A DNA stretch of 46,286 nucleotides from Comamonadaceae bacterium (lineage in GTDB: Bacteria > Pseudomonadota > Gammaproteobacteria > Burkholderiales > Burkholderiaceae_C), in contig JAABPX010000030.1 of NCBI GenBank assembly GCA_011391745.1, forward strand, positions 1-46,286, in the 5' to 3' direction. Numbering within the stretch: position 1 is the stretch's first letter; every line of letters begins with the position of its first letter. The position numbers were made by a program, and so were the translations under genes. The notes below the pieces were generated by a model. That model worked only from the letters and a program-made list of their open reading frames with translations. It searched no databases and had not been told where the DNA came from. Shown piece by piece: positions 9,097 through 17,605 of the stretch.

Positions 9097-9992
9097 GCCT
9101 GGCCTTTCGGCAACTCAATGCCCGGGAAAATCTTGATGACCGCGCTGTCGTCTTCCTTGGCAAAGCCCGCCGTGCTGGCCTGCATGAACATCTGGTGTGC
9201 GGTGCTGGAGAGCGGCAGCGGGAATTTGCTGGCACGCGCCATGTCGAGCACCAGCCCCAAATCCTTCACAAAAATGTCCACGGCCGAGAGCGGCGTGTAG
9301 TCGGCTGCCAACACATGCGCCATGCGGTTTTCAAACATCCAGCTGTTGCCCGCGCTGTGGGTGATCACTTCGTACAACGCTGCGGGGTCTACGCCTTCGC
9401 GAAGGCCCAGCGCCATGGCTTCAGCCGCCGCGGCGATGTGCACGCCCGCCAACAATTGGTTGATGATCTTGACCTTGCTGCCCGCGCCCGCGCTGTCGCC
9501 CAACTTGTAGACCTTGGCGGCCATGGCGTTCAAGAAGGGCTCGGCCAACGCATACGCCTCGGGCTTGCCCGCCGTCATCATGGTCATCTGACCACTGGCG
9601 GCTTTGGCCGCGCCGCCCGAAATGGGTGCATCGATATAGCGCAGGCCCATGGCTTCCAAGCGGGCTTCCAGCGCCACCGACCAATTCGGGGCCACGGTGG
9701 AACACATCACAAACACGCTACCGGGTTTCATACTGGCAGCGCAACCGGGGGTACTGTCATCGCCAAACAACACGGCTTCGGTTTGCGCGGCATTGACCAC
9801 CACTGAGACGACAACGTCGCACGCCGCGCCCAGCGAGACCAAGGTGTTATGCGCCTTGCCACCCGCTTGGCAGAAAGCCTCGGCCACCTCGCGGCGCACG
9901 TCAAACACCTGCACGCTGTGACCGGCACGTCGCAGCGAAGCGCCCATGCCTGAGCCCATGGTGCCCAAACCGATCAAACCAACTGTGCTCAT
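9093..9992 (-). CDS. ltnD: L-threonate-type dehydrogenase (3-hydroxyisobutyrate dehydrogenase family)
   Basis: 299 residues. The Rossmann motif GLIGLGTMGSGMGASL is at the N-terminus; DAPISGGAAKAASGQMTMM is the substrate-binding signature, and AGSKVKIINQLLAGVHIAAAAEAMAL carries the catalytic lysine. The start at 9992 is supported by a GGGGAG ribosome-binding site six bases upstream on the minus strand. Within an otnK-otnC-otnI operon the expected reaction is NAD-dependent oxidation of L-threonate (or a related tetronate) to 2-oxo-tetronate. It is the first gene of the operon and diverges from the TRAP transporter. Confidence 0.92.
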   Translation of the reverse strand: MSTVGLIGLGTMGSGMGASLRRAGHSVQVFDVRREVAEAFCQAGGKAHNTLVSLGAACDVVVSVVVNAAQTEAVLFGDDSTPGCAASMKPGSVFVMCSTVAPNWSVALEARLEAMGLRYIDAPISGGAAKAASGQMTMMTAGKPEAYALAEPFLNAMAAKVYKLGDSAGAGSKVKIINQLLAGVHIAAAAEAMALGLREGVDPAALYEVITHSAGNSWMFENRMAHVLAADYTPLSAVDIFVKDLGLVLDMARASKFPLPLSSTAHQMFMQASTAGFAKEDDSAVIKIFPGIELPKGQA

Positions 9993-10250
9993 GTGGCTCC
10001 CCATGAATAAGAAAGTAATTTCAACTGGAACACAGTATGTCACCGAAGCTTAGAGCCCAACGCTTGGTCACATATTGGGTGGCTAGGTGTCTTCTGTGCC
10101 AAACCACCCTATCGATTCAAATAATTTGCGGTTTAAATTGAAAGAAATGTGTAGGTTTTTCGGGTTTGTACTGAGGCCGCCTTCCAAACACACCAACATA
10201 ATGACTTTTCGTCTAGGACATTTATGTTTGATACACCAACCGGAGACACC
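9993..10250. promoter_or_regulatory. Divergent promoter region between ltnD operon and TRAP operon
   Basis: 258 bases, more AT-rich than the flanking genes. It must hold the promoters of both operons and probably a shared operator. The clearest small symmetry is CAAAT-A-ATTTG at 10118-10128. No convincing -35/-10 pair can be picked by eye, and no regulator gene lies next to it, so the controlling protein is encoded elsewhere. Confidence 0.5.
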
Positions 10251-11414
10251 ATGACCCAAGAGTTGCAATGCCCACAAAACACATCCGCCGACGCGTCGGT
10301 TGAATCTCGCCGTCGTTTCTTTGGCAAGGCCGCCACTGCCGCAGTGGCAGTGCCTTTGGCTGGCGTGCCGATGATCGCCACCGCTCAAGCACCGATCGTG
10401 TTCAAAATGCAAGGCTCTTGGGGCGCCAATGAGATTTTCAGTGAGATGGCGCAGCAATACGTCACCCGCGTCAATGAAATGTCTGGTGGCCGATTGAAAA
10501 TCGAATACCTGCCTGCTGGTGCAGTGGTTAAACCTTTTGAAATCATTGATGCCGTCAGCAAAGGTGTGCTTGACGCCGGTCACCACGTGTCCGGCTACTG
10601 GTACGGCAAGAACAAATCAGCTTCTTTGTTCGGCACGGGCCCCGTGAGCGGCGCCACTCCCGAGATTGGTTTGAGCTGGATTCACAGCGGCGGCGGCCAA
10701 CAGCTGTGGAACAAACTCGTGGCCAAGATGAACTTGAACGTCGTCGGCTTCTTCTCGTTCCCCATGCCATCTCAGCCCTTGGGTTGGTTCAAAAAAGCCC
10801 CGCCCAAAAAAGCCGCCGACCTCAAAGGCTTTAAGTACCGAACCATCGGCTTGGCAGCCGACCTGATGCAAGAGATGGGCATGGCCGTCGCACAACTCCC
10901 CGGCGGGGAGATTGTGCCTGCCATGCAGCGTGGTGTGATCGATGCATTCGAATTCAACAACCCCACCGCCGACATGCGCTTTGGTGCACAAGACGTCTCT
11001 AAGTTCTATTCCATGGGTTCTTTCCATCAGGCCCAAGAGTTCTTTGAAATCATCTTCAACAAAGACAAATACAACGCACTGCCAGCCGACCTGAAAGCGA
11101 TCCTGAAGTACGCCGCTGAAGCCGCCTCGACAGCATCGACCGCCTTGGCTCACCAGAACTACTCCAAAGACTTGCAAGAACTGATCGTCAAGCACAAGGT
11201 GCAGGTCTCGCGCACGTCGGCCGACATCTACCGTGGCCAATTGGCTGCTTGGGACAAGGTCACAGCCAAGCTGGAAGTTGAGGTTGATATGTTCAAAGAG
11301 ATCAACGACTCGTTCAAAGCATGGTCACGCCGCGTGGGCTTTTACCACTTCACCAACGAAGCCAACTACAAAATGGCCTACGAGCACGTGCAGAAAACCA
11401 AGCTGCCAAGCTGA
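10251..11414 (+). CDS. dctP: TRAP transporter substrate-binding protein (DctP family)
   Basis: Periplasmic solute receptor of a tripartite ATP-independent transporter, 387 residues. The start at 10251 is chosen because GGAG lies at 10242-10245; an upstream in-frame codon at 10224 has no such site. ESRRRFFGKAATAAVAVPLA is a twin-arginine signal, so the receptor is exported folded by Tat. The mature protein has LKIEYLPAGAVVKPFEIIDAV near the start and GGEIVPAMQRGVIDAFEFNN, as in DctP proteins. The conserved arginine of carboxylate-binding TRAP receptors probably lies in FKYRTIG. The divergent otn operon suggests a four-carbon sugar acid as ligand. Confidence 0.93.
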   Translation: MTQELQCPQNTSADASVESRRRFFGKAATAAVAVPLAGVPMIATAQAPIVFKMQGSWGANEIFSEMAQQYVTRVNEMSGGRLKIEYLPAGAVVKPFEIIDAVSKGVLDAGHHVSGYWYGKNKSASLFGTGPVSGATPEIGLSWIHSGGGQQLWNKLVAKMNLNVVGFFSFPMPSQPLGWFKKAPPKKAADLKGFKYRTIGLAADLMQEMGMAVAQLPGGEIVPAMQRGVIDAFEFNNPTADMRFGAQDVSKFYSMGSFHQAQEFFEIIFNKDKYNALPADLKAILKYAAEAASTASTALAHQNYSKDLQELIVKHKVQVSRTSADIYRGQLAAWDKVTAKLEVEVDMFKEINDSFKAWSRRVGFYHFTNEANYKMAYEHVQKTKLPS

Positions 11415-11431
11415 TCATCGCTAAAGCTCTG

Positions 11432-11461
11432 AAGACTGCCGGGGTGAATTCCGGCAGTCTT
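11432..11461 (+). terminator. Hairpin terminator or attenuator between dctP and dctQ
   Basis: A perfect 11-bp stem (AAGACTGCCGG with CCGGCAGTCTT) and an 8-base loop, followed by TTATTTTTG. It has the shape of an intrinsic terminator. It lies after the receptor gene and before the membrane genes. It would let most transcripts stop after dctP, giving more receptor than permease, as is common for TRAP operons. Confidence 0.85.
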
Positions 11462-11488
11462 TATTTTTGTCTGGAATAGGTGCACACA

Positions 11489-12064
11489 ATGGAAATCTGG
11501 ATTCGCAGAATTGACATACTCAGCAAGTCAATTGGACACGCATTTTCTTGGTGTGTGTTGATATTGACCGCCTCCACCTGTTTCGAGGTGTTCATGCGCT
11601 ATGTACTCAACAGCCCCACCGTCTGGGCCTTTGACATGAGCTACATGATGTATGGGGCCTTGTTCATGATGTCAGGCGCTTATGCCGTGTCGCGCAACTC
11701 CCATGTGCGCGGTGACTTCATCTACCGCAAGTGGTCCAACCGCACGCAAGCCAAGGTCGATTTGACCCTGTACTTGCTCTTTTACTTCCCCGCCATCTTT
11801 GCCATGGTGTTCACGGGCAGCCAATATGCTTTCGAAAGCGTGCGCATTTTGGAGTCCAGCGTCAACAGCCCGGCGGGCGTGCCGGTTTGGCCACTGAAGA
11901 CGGTGATTTTTGTCGCTGGGGTCACTTTGCTGATTGCCGGTGCAGCCGAAGTCATGCGTTGCTTGGTGTGCTTGCGCACCGGCGAATGGCTGTCGCGTAG
12001 CGGCGATGTCGAAGAACTTGAACAAGTGCTGATTAAAGAACACGCACAGAAAGCATCATCATGA
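11489..12064 (+). CDS. dctQ: TRAP transporter small permease (DctQ family)
   Basis: 191 residues with four predicted membrane helices. The first is around SIGHAFSWCVLILTASTCFE; FEVFMRYVLNSPTVWAFDMSYMMYG and HVRGDFIYRKW are typical DctQ features. The ATG at 11489 is preferred over the GTG at 11480 because TAGG lies just upstream. The protein forms the small integral-membrane subunit that pairs with DctM in sodium- or proton-driven uptake. Its stop overlaps the dctM start by four bases. Confidence 0.92.
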   Translation: MEIWIRRIDILSKSIGHAFSWCVLILTASTCFEVFMRYVLNSPTVWAFDMSYMMYGALFMMSGAYAVSRNSHVRGDFIYRKWSNRTQAKVDLTLYLLFYFPAIFAMVFTGSQYAFESVRILESSVNSPAGVPVWPLKTVIFVAGVTLLIAGAAEVMRCLVCLRTGEWLSRSGDVEELEQVLIKEHAQKASS

Positions 12065-13470
12065 GTGATCCCATCGTTGCCCTGCTCATGTTGGGCATCT
12101 TCATCGTTGTCATCTTCATGGGCTTCCCCATCGCCTTTACTTTGATGGCCATGGGCATTGGGTTTGGCTTTTACGCCTACTTCACACCCGATCAGTTGCT
12201 TTGGGATAACCGCATCCTCTACCTCTTCACACAGAACACCTTCAGTGTGATGAACAACGATGTGCTCATCTCGATACCGTTATTCCTATTCATGGGCTAC
12301 ATCATCGAGCGGGCCAACATCTTGGACAAGCTGTTCCTGAGCTTGCAGGTGGGTTTGCGCTTTTTACCCGGCTCCATGGCTGTGGCCGCTTTGGTGACCT
12401 GTGCGCTGTTTGCCACGGCCACCGGCATTGTGGGTGCGGTGGTGACCCTGATGGGTTTGATCGCTTTGCCGCCCATGCTCAAAGCGGGTTACGACCAAAA
12501 ACTGGCCAGTGGTGTCATCACCGCAGGCGGCACACTGGGCATCTTGATCCCGCCGTCTATCCTGCTCATCGTCTACGCGGCCACGGCCAGCGTATCAGTG
12601 GTCAAACTGTACGCGGCGGCCATCGTCCCTGGCTTCACGCTGGCCATGCTGTACCTGATCTACATCATCGTGCGCGCCACGCTCAACCCGTCCCTGTGCC
12701 CCAAGCCCAAAGATGTGGAGCAATACAGCGTGTGGGAAAGCATCGTCTTGGTGTTTAAGGCCTTTGTGCCCTTGGCCGCACTGATCATGGCGGTGTTGGG
12801 CTCCATTCTCTTTGGCTTGGCTACCCCCAGCGAAGCGGCCGCGATGGGCGCTTTGGGCGGTATCGTCTTGGCCATCATCTACCGCGCCTTCACTTGGCAG
12901 CGTCTGCGCGAGTCGGTCTACCTAACGGCGCGCACATCGGCCATGGTGTGTTTCCTCTTCGTTGGTGCAGCTACGTTTGCCTCGGTGTTCTCGTACTTGG
13001 GAGGTGAGCACGTGGTCAAGGACTTCATGCTGGCCTTGGACCTGACACCCATCCAGTTTTTGTTGCTGTCTCAGCTGCTGATTTTCATCTTGGGCTGGCC
13101 GTTGGAGTGGAGCGAGATCATCATCATCTTCGTACCGATCTTCTTGCCGCTCTTACCGCTGTACGACATCGACCCGATTTTGTTCGGCATCCTGATCGCA
13201 ATCAACTTGCAGACTTCGTTCCTGACCCCGCCGATGGCGATGTCGGCGTACTACCTGAAAGGGGTTGCCCCCAAGAGCCTTTCGCTGGTGACCATCTTCA
13301 AGGGTTGCATGCCCTTCGTTGCCATGGTCTTGTTCACCTTGGCCATGACCTACGTTTACCCCGCCATGGTGACCTATTTGCCCGACCAATTCTTCAACCA
13401 AGCCGAAGAAATCGAGCGCGACCCCAACGATGAGTCGATCGTCAACCCGGACTTCTTCAAAGAACAATGA
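12061..13470 (+). CDS. dctM: TRAP transporter large permease (DctM family)
   Basis: 469 residues, almost entirely hydrophobic, with about 12 membrane helices. Family features include NNDVLISIPLFLFMGYIIERA, TATGIVGAVVTLMGLIALPPML and ITAGGTLGILIPPSILLIVYA, the last being the conserved substrate- and ion-site segment. It is the transport channel of the TRAP system in the inner membrane. It overlaps dctQ by four bases. Its stop codon is embedded in the start of the amidase gene, so translation is coupled along the operon. Confidence 0.95.
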   Translation: MSDPIVALLMLGIFIVVIFMGFPIAFTLMAMGIGFGFYAYFTPDQLLWDNRILYLFTQNTFSVMNNDVLISIPLFLFMGYIIERANILDKLFLSLQVGLRFLPGSMAVAALVTCALFATATGIVGAVVTLMGLIALPPMLKAGYDQKLASGVITAGGTLGILIPPSILLIVYAATASVSVVKLYAAAIVPGFTLAMLYLIYIIVRATLNPSLCPKPKDVEQYSVWESIVLVFKAFVPLAALIMAVLGSILFGLATPSEAAAMGALGGIVLAIIYRAFTWQRLRESVYLTARTSAMVCFLFVGAATFASVFSYLGGEHVVKDFMLALDLTPIQFLLLSQLLIFILGWPLEWSEIIIIFVPIFLPLLPLYDIDPILFGILIAINLQTSFLTPPMAMSAYYLKGVAPKSLSLVTIFKGCMPFVAMVLFTLAMTYVYPAMVTYLPDQFFNQAEEIERDPNDESIVNPDFFKEQ

Positions 13471-14822
13471 TGATCAAGCAAACCAAAAGCGTGGCGGAGC
13501 TCACGGCACTGGAAATCCGTGAACACCTCTTGAGCGGGCAGGAAACGGTGGAGGAATTCACCGTTAAGCTGGGCCAATTTGTAGATGCTGCAGATGAAAA
13601 AATAAAGGCCTTCGCTCACCGCGACGACCGTGTGGTGGCGCTCCAAACAGAAAACTTGCAGCGCGATCGCTTGGCAGGGCATTTGCCCGGTCCGCTGTAC
13701 GGCGTTCCTGTGGCGATCAAAGACATCATCGACACGATGGACTTCCCCACCGAATTCGGCAGCCCGATTCACCAAGGCCGCTATTCCGTGGGTGACGCCT
13801 CGGTGGTCTCGCGTTTGCGGGCGGCTGGCGCGGTGGTCTTTGGAAAGACCGTCACCACCGAATTCGCCACCACGCAGGCCGGCCCCACGGTGAACCCCCA
13901 CAACCCGGCACACACCCCGGGTGGCTCGTCCAGCGGGTCTGCGGCGGCGGTGGCGGCGGGCATGGTCCCAGTCGCCCTGGGCACCCAAACCAACGGTTCG
14001 GTGATTCGGCCTGCTTCGTTTTGTGGTGTGTATGCCTTCAAACCCTCGCGGGGTTTGTTGCCACGCACCGGCGTGCTGGACCAATCACCATCGTTGGACG
14101 AGATTGGCGTATTTGCGCGCAACCTTGAAGACATTGCCAAGGTCACCGAAATCATGTCTGGTGACGACGGCCACGACGCAGCCAGCGCCCGGCAAGCGCC
14201 CCGCCGTTTGTTCGACGTGGCCATGTCCGAGCCCCCTTTGCGACCCAAATTTTGTTTCGTCAAAACGCCTTGGTGGGCCGAAGTGGACGATGAGGCCCAA
14301 GAGGCCTACGAAGCCTTCGTGGACCTCATGGGCGACTGTGTTGAATTCGCCGAATTGCCCGATATCGTGCGCAATGTCGCACCTTGGTTGGCCACCGTCA
14401 ATGAAGTGGAACTGGCGTTTTGCTTGCAAAAAGAATGGCACCACCACCGCGACAAGCTCAGTCAACCATTGCAAGAACGCATTGGCCGTGCCATGACCGT
14501 GAGCGCCACTGACTACGTTGCCGCCAAAGACCGCATGTTTCACGTCATGAACGCTTTTGACGAGTACTTTGCTTCTTATGATGGGATTTTATGCCCCGCC
14601 GCTCTGGGCACGGCGCCCTCGGGACTGACCTCGACAGGCAACCCCATCATGCAAACCACTTGGAGTTTTGCTGGCTTGCCCAGCCTGAATTTGCCACTGA
14701 TGACCTTGTCCAATGGATTGCCATTGGGCGTTCAATCGGTAGGCGCTTACCAAAACGATGCCCGCTTGCTGCGCTCATCGCGCTGGCTGGTGGCTGAATT
14801 TGTCAAAAGGAATGCCGCATGA
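13467..14822 (+). CDS. Amidase-signature-family hydrolase
   Basis: 451 residues of the amidase signature family. The Ser-cisSer-Lys triad is visible: VAIKDIIDT (Lys), the glycine/serine-rich PGGSSSGSAAAVAAGMVP (serines) and GTQTNGSVIRPASFCGVYAF. Such enzymes hydrolyse amides, or are GatA homologues; the lack of gatB/gatC and the TRAP context argue against a tRNA role. Two adjacent ATG codons (13467 and 13470) overlap the dctM stop. Co-transcription with the transporter suggests it acts on an imported amide or derivative, but the substrate is unknown. No signal peptide is seen, so it should be cytosolic. Confidence 0.93.
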   Translation: MMIKQTKSVAELTALEIREHLLSGQETVEEFTVKLGQFVDAADEKIKAFAHRDDRVVALQTENLQRDRLAGHLPGPLYGVPVAIKDIIDTMDFPTEFGSPIHQGRYSVGDASVVSRLRAAGAVVFGKTVTTEFATTQAGPTVNPHNPAHTPGGSSSGSAAAVAAGMVPVALGTQTNGSVIRPASFCGVYAFKPSRGLLPRTGVLDQSPSLDEIGVFARNLEDIAKVTEIMSGDDGHDAASARQAPRRLFDVAMSEPPLRPKFCFVKTPWWAEVDDEAQEAYEAFVDLMGDCVEFAELPDIVRNVAPWLATVNEVELAFCLQKEWHHHRDKLSQPLQERIGRAMTVSATDYVAAKDRMFHVMNAFDEYFASYDGILCPAALGTAPSGLTSTGNPIMQTTWSFAGLPSLNLPLMTLSNGLPLGVQSVGAYQNDARLLRSSRWLVAEFVKRNAA

Positions 14823-14992
14823 AATCGTTAGAACGCTACACCGGCTTGGTCGGTTTCCTGTTGTTGGTGGCCTTTTTGGTGCCCTACGTCTGGAAGCTAC
14901 CCCAACTCGACATCACCCTCATTTTGCTGGGCGGTTTGTGCTTGGCTGGGTACGACTATTTTTCCTCTGGCAAGGACGACAAGACCGAGTAA
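14819..14992 (+). CDS. 57-residue membrane protein, last gene of the TRAP operon
   Basis: A short frame that starts on the amidase stop (ATGA overlap) and ends at TAA 14990-14992. It reads MKSLERYTGLVGFLLLVAFL at the N-terminus, then a polar turn VWKLPQ, a second hydrophobic stretch ITLILLGGLCLAGYDYF and a charged tail SSGKDDKTE. Two membrane helices with the positive charge at the N-terminus are expected. I do not recognise a family. The coupling and the clean hydrophobic pattern make it a likely real gene, perhaps a small accessory to the transporter; that role is inference. Confidence 0.65.
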   Translation: MKSLERYTGLVGFLLLVAFLVPYVWKLPQLDITLILLGGLCLAGYDYFSSGKDDKTE

Positions 14993-15022
14993 GGGCTGAG
15001 GGGTCCTTTCAACTCCGCCCTT
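14991..15022. terminator. Hairpin between the TRAP operon and dbpA (possible bidirectional terminator)
   Basis: AAGGGC-T-GAG pairs with CTC-C-GCCCTT around a 12-base loop. It is one mismatched stem between two convergent genes. There is no clear U-tract on the plus strand, so termination efficiency is uncertain. Confidence 0.45.
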
Positions 15023-15025
15023 CAC

Positions 15026-16453
15026 TCAAGCCCAAGGGGTGTCTTGGCCCGTCAGCAAGCGCACCTTCACCAACTTGCCCTTGATGCGCCCAGCGTTCAA
15101 ACGCGCGGCGGTTTGTGGTGCCAAGTCGCGGCGCACCGCCACGTAGGTGGAAAAATCGTTGACGTTGATCTTGCCCACATCATCGCGGCTCAGCCCCAGG
15201 TCGGCGGTGAGCGCACCCAACACATCGCCCGCGCGAATTTTTTCTTTGCGCCCGCCCTGAATTTGCAGGGTCTGCATGGGCGGCAGTAACGGCCCACCGG
15301 GTGCGTCGCGCAACTCGTCCAACGCCCCCCAGGTCACCTCTTGGCCCATGATCTGCTCGATGCGGCCCACACGGCCCATCTCGTCCAAACTGGCCAGGCT
15401 CAAGGCCAACCCCCCTTCGGCCTCGCCCGCGCCGCTCTGGCCCAAACGCCCCGTGCGCCCGATGCGGTGCACGTGGACCTCGGCGTCGGCGGTCACGTCC
15501 ACGTTGATCACCGCCGCCAAGCTGCTGATGTCCAAGCCGCGCGCAGCCACGTCGGTGGCGACCAAAACGGTGGCGCTGCGGTTGGCGAACTGCAGCAAGA
15601 CCTGGTCGCGCTCGCGCTGCTCCAACTCACCGAACAAAGTCAAGGCGCTGAAGCCCTCGGCCTGCAACACCGCCGCCAAGTCGCGGCACTGCTGTTTGGT
15701 GTTGCAAAACGCCAGCGCACTGGCAGGCCGGAAGTGGCGCAGCAACTGCCCCACGGCGTGCAGGCGCTCGCTGCCTTGAACCTCGTAGAAGCGCTGGCGG
15801 ATGCGCCCCGCCGATGCCGTGGCCTCCACCCGAATGGTTTGCGGTTCGCGCATGAAGCGCTGGGCCAGTTTGGCTATGCCCTCGGGGTAGGTGGCTGAGA
15901 ACAACAGCGTTTGTCGCTGCGCTGGGCAGCGCTGTGCCACGCGCACGATGTCGTCGTAAAAGCCCATGTCGAGCATGCGGTCGGCCTCGTCCAAGACCCA
16001 AGTGTTCAAAGCATCGAGGTTCAGCGAACCCCGGTCGAGGTGATCCATCACACGACCCGGTGTGCCCACCACAATGTGCGCGCCGTGCTCCAAGGACGCC
16101 GCTTGGCCGCGCAAGGGCACACCACCACACAGCGTGACGACCTTGGTGTTGTCTTCGGCGCGCGCCAGTCGGCGAATCTCCACGCTGACTTGGTCGGCCA
16201 GCTCGCGCGTGGGGCACAACACCAAGGCCTGCACGGCAAAACGCCGGGGATTGAGGTTGGTGAGCAAGGGCAAGGCAAAGGCCGCCGTTTTGCCGCTGCC
16301 GGTTTGGGCTTGTGCAATCAGGTCGCGGCCCAGCAGGGCCTGCGGCAGACTGGCGGCTTGGATGGCCGTCATGCGTTCGTATCCCAAGTGCTGCAGGTTT
16401 TGCAGCATGGTGGGGCTTAAAGGGAGTTGGGCGAAATCGTGGGGTTCAGACAT
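15026..16453 (-). CDS. dbpA: DEAD-box RNA helicase DbpA
   Basis: 475 residues. The helicase motifs are in order: Q-motif near GYERMTAIQAASLPQAL, AQTGSGKT, PTRELADQV, TPGRVMDHL, DEAD in LDEADRMLDMGF, SAT in FSATYP, ATDVAARGLDI and HRIGRTGR. The last 75 residues form the DbpA-type RNA-binding domain (LQIQGGRKEKIRAGDVLGAL, then GKINVNDFSTYVAVRR). That domain directs the enzyme to helix 92 of 23S rRNA during assembly of the 50S subunit in characterised homologues. It is convergent with the TRAP operon. Confidence 0.96.
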   Translation of the reverse strand: MSEPHDFAQLPLSPTMLQNLQHLGYERMTAIQAASLPQALLGRDLIAQAQTGSGKTAAFALPLLTNLNPRRFAVQALVLCPTRELADQVSVEIRRLARAEDNTKVVTLCGGVPLRGQAASLEHGAHIVVGTPGRVMDHLDRGSLNLDALNTWVLDEADRMLDMGFYDDIVRVAQRCPAQRQTLLFSATYPEGIAKLAQRFMREPQTIRVEATASAGRIRQRFYEVQGSERLHAVGQLLRHFRPASALAFCNTKQQCRDLAAVLQAEGFSALTLFGELEQRERDQVLLQFANRSATVLVATDVAARGLDISSLAAVINVDVTADAEVHVHRIGRTGRLGQSGAGEAEGGLALSLASLDEMGRVGRIEQIMGQEVTWGALDELRDAPGGPLLPPMQTLQIQGGRKEKIRAGDVLGALTADLGLSRDDVGKINVNDFSTYVAVRRDLAPQTAARLNAGRIKGKLVKVRLLTGQDTPWA

Positions 16454-16488
16454 CCCCCCAATTAGACCTCAACGCTTTTTTGTGGCGG

Positions 16489-17475
16489 TTATGCGCCAAC
16501 GGGCGAGTTCAACGGCGTGATGGCCCGACCCATGGTTAAGTAGGCGATCAGGTTGTCGGCGGCCAAATCGGCCATGGCTTGGCGCGTGGGCAGGGTCGCA
16601 CTGGCGATGTGCGGCGTCAGCACCACATTCGGCACGGTGAGCAGCTCGGGGTTGATCTGGGGTTCACCTTCAAACACATCCAAACCCGCCGCAGCGATGC
16701 GGCGTTCGCGCAGCGCCACGGCCAAGGCCGCGTCGTCGACGATGCCGCCGCGCGCGATGTTGGTCAGGGTGGCCGTGGGCTTCATTTGCGCCAGTTCGGG
16801 CGCGCCGATGGCGTGGTGGTTTTGCGCCGAATAGGGCAACACCAAAACCAAGTGGTCGGCCTGTTGCAGCAACTCGGCCTTGCTCACGTAGGTCGCGCCA
16901 CAAGCCGCTTCGGTGGCCGCATCCAAGCGGCTGCGGTTGTGATAAATCACCTTCATGCCAAAGCCGAGCGCGCCGCGCCGGGCAATGCCTTGGCCGATGC
17001 GGCCCATGCCCAAAATGCCCAGCGTGCTGCCATGCACCTCGGCACCCGCGAACATGTCGTAGCGCCAGCGCTTCCAATGCCCAGCGCGTAAATAATGCTC
17101 GCTCTCGGGCATGCGGCGGGCCGTGGCCATCATCAAGGCAAAACCAAAATCAGCGGTGGTCTCGGTCAGGACATCGGGCGTGTTGGTGGCTACCACACCG
17201 CGTTCGGTCATGGCCTCAAGGTCGAAATTGTTGTAGCCCACGGCCATGTTGGCCGCGATGCGCAACTCGGGGCAAGCCGCCAACAGCGCACGGTCCACCC
17301 GCTCAGCGCCGGTGGTCAAGATGCCCGCCTTACCTTGCAAGGCCGCACACAAGGCCTCGGGGGTCCAAGGCACATCGTCTTGGTTGCTGCTGACGTTGAG
17401 GTGCGCACGCAAGCGGTCCAAGACATTCGGGAAGATGGCGCGGGCCACCAAAATCGCGGGTTTGCGCTGGGTCAT
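16489..17475 (-). CDS. 2-hydroxyacid dehydrogenase (glyoxylate/hydroxypyruvate reductase type)
   Basis: 328 residues of the D-isomer-specific 2-hydroxyacid dehydrogenase family. LGILGMGRIGQGIARRG is the NAD(P)-binding motif. The catalytic residues appear in order: Arg in TNIARGGIVDD, Glu in LDVFEGEPQINPELL and His in LTPHIASAT. The substrate loop AANMAVGYNNFD resembles GhrB/glyoxylate reductases. It should reduce glyoxylate or hydroxypyruvate with NADPH or NADH in the cytosol. It is a single gene, divergent from the hydroxybutyryl-CoA dehydrogenase and not part of the otn operon. Other 2-keto acids cannot be excluded. Confidence 0.92.
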   Translation of the reverse strand: MTQRKPAILVARAIFPNVLDRLRAHLNVSSNQDDVPWTPEALCAALQGKAGILTTGAERVDRALLAACPELRIAANMAVGYNNFDLEAMTERGVVATNTPDVLTETTADFGFALMMATARRMPESEHYLRAGHWKRWRYDMFAGAEVHGSTLGILGMGRIGQGIARRGALGFGMKVIYHNRSRLDAATEAACGATYVSKAELLQQADHLVLVLPYSAQNHHAIGAPELAQMKPTATLTNIARGGIVDDAALAVALRERRIAAAGLDVFEGEPQINPELLTVPNVVLTPHIASATLPTRQAMADLAADNLIAYLTMGRAITPLNSPVGA

Positions 17476-17605
17476 GGATAAGGTCTCCTGATTTGAATCA
17501 AATAATAGGACATCCTAACCTCAGCTTTCGCCCACCGCCATTACCGAAATGGCTGGCCTGCGCGACAATGAGGACATCCCATCACTTTGATTTTTTGGAG
17601 CACCC

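Noticed and set aside
17507..17579. Direct repeat AGGACATCC at 17507-17515 and 17571-17579 between the hydroxyacid dehydrogenase and hydroxybutyryl-CoA dehydrogenase genes
   Set aside because: Only nine bases and not palindromic; it could be chance. Noted in case a genome-wide motif search finds more.
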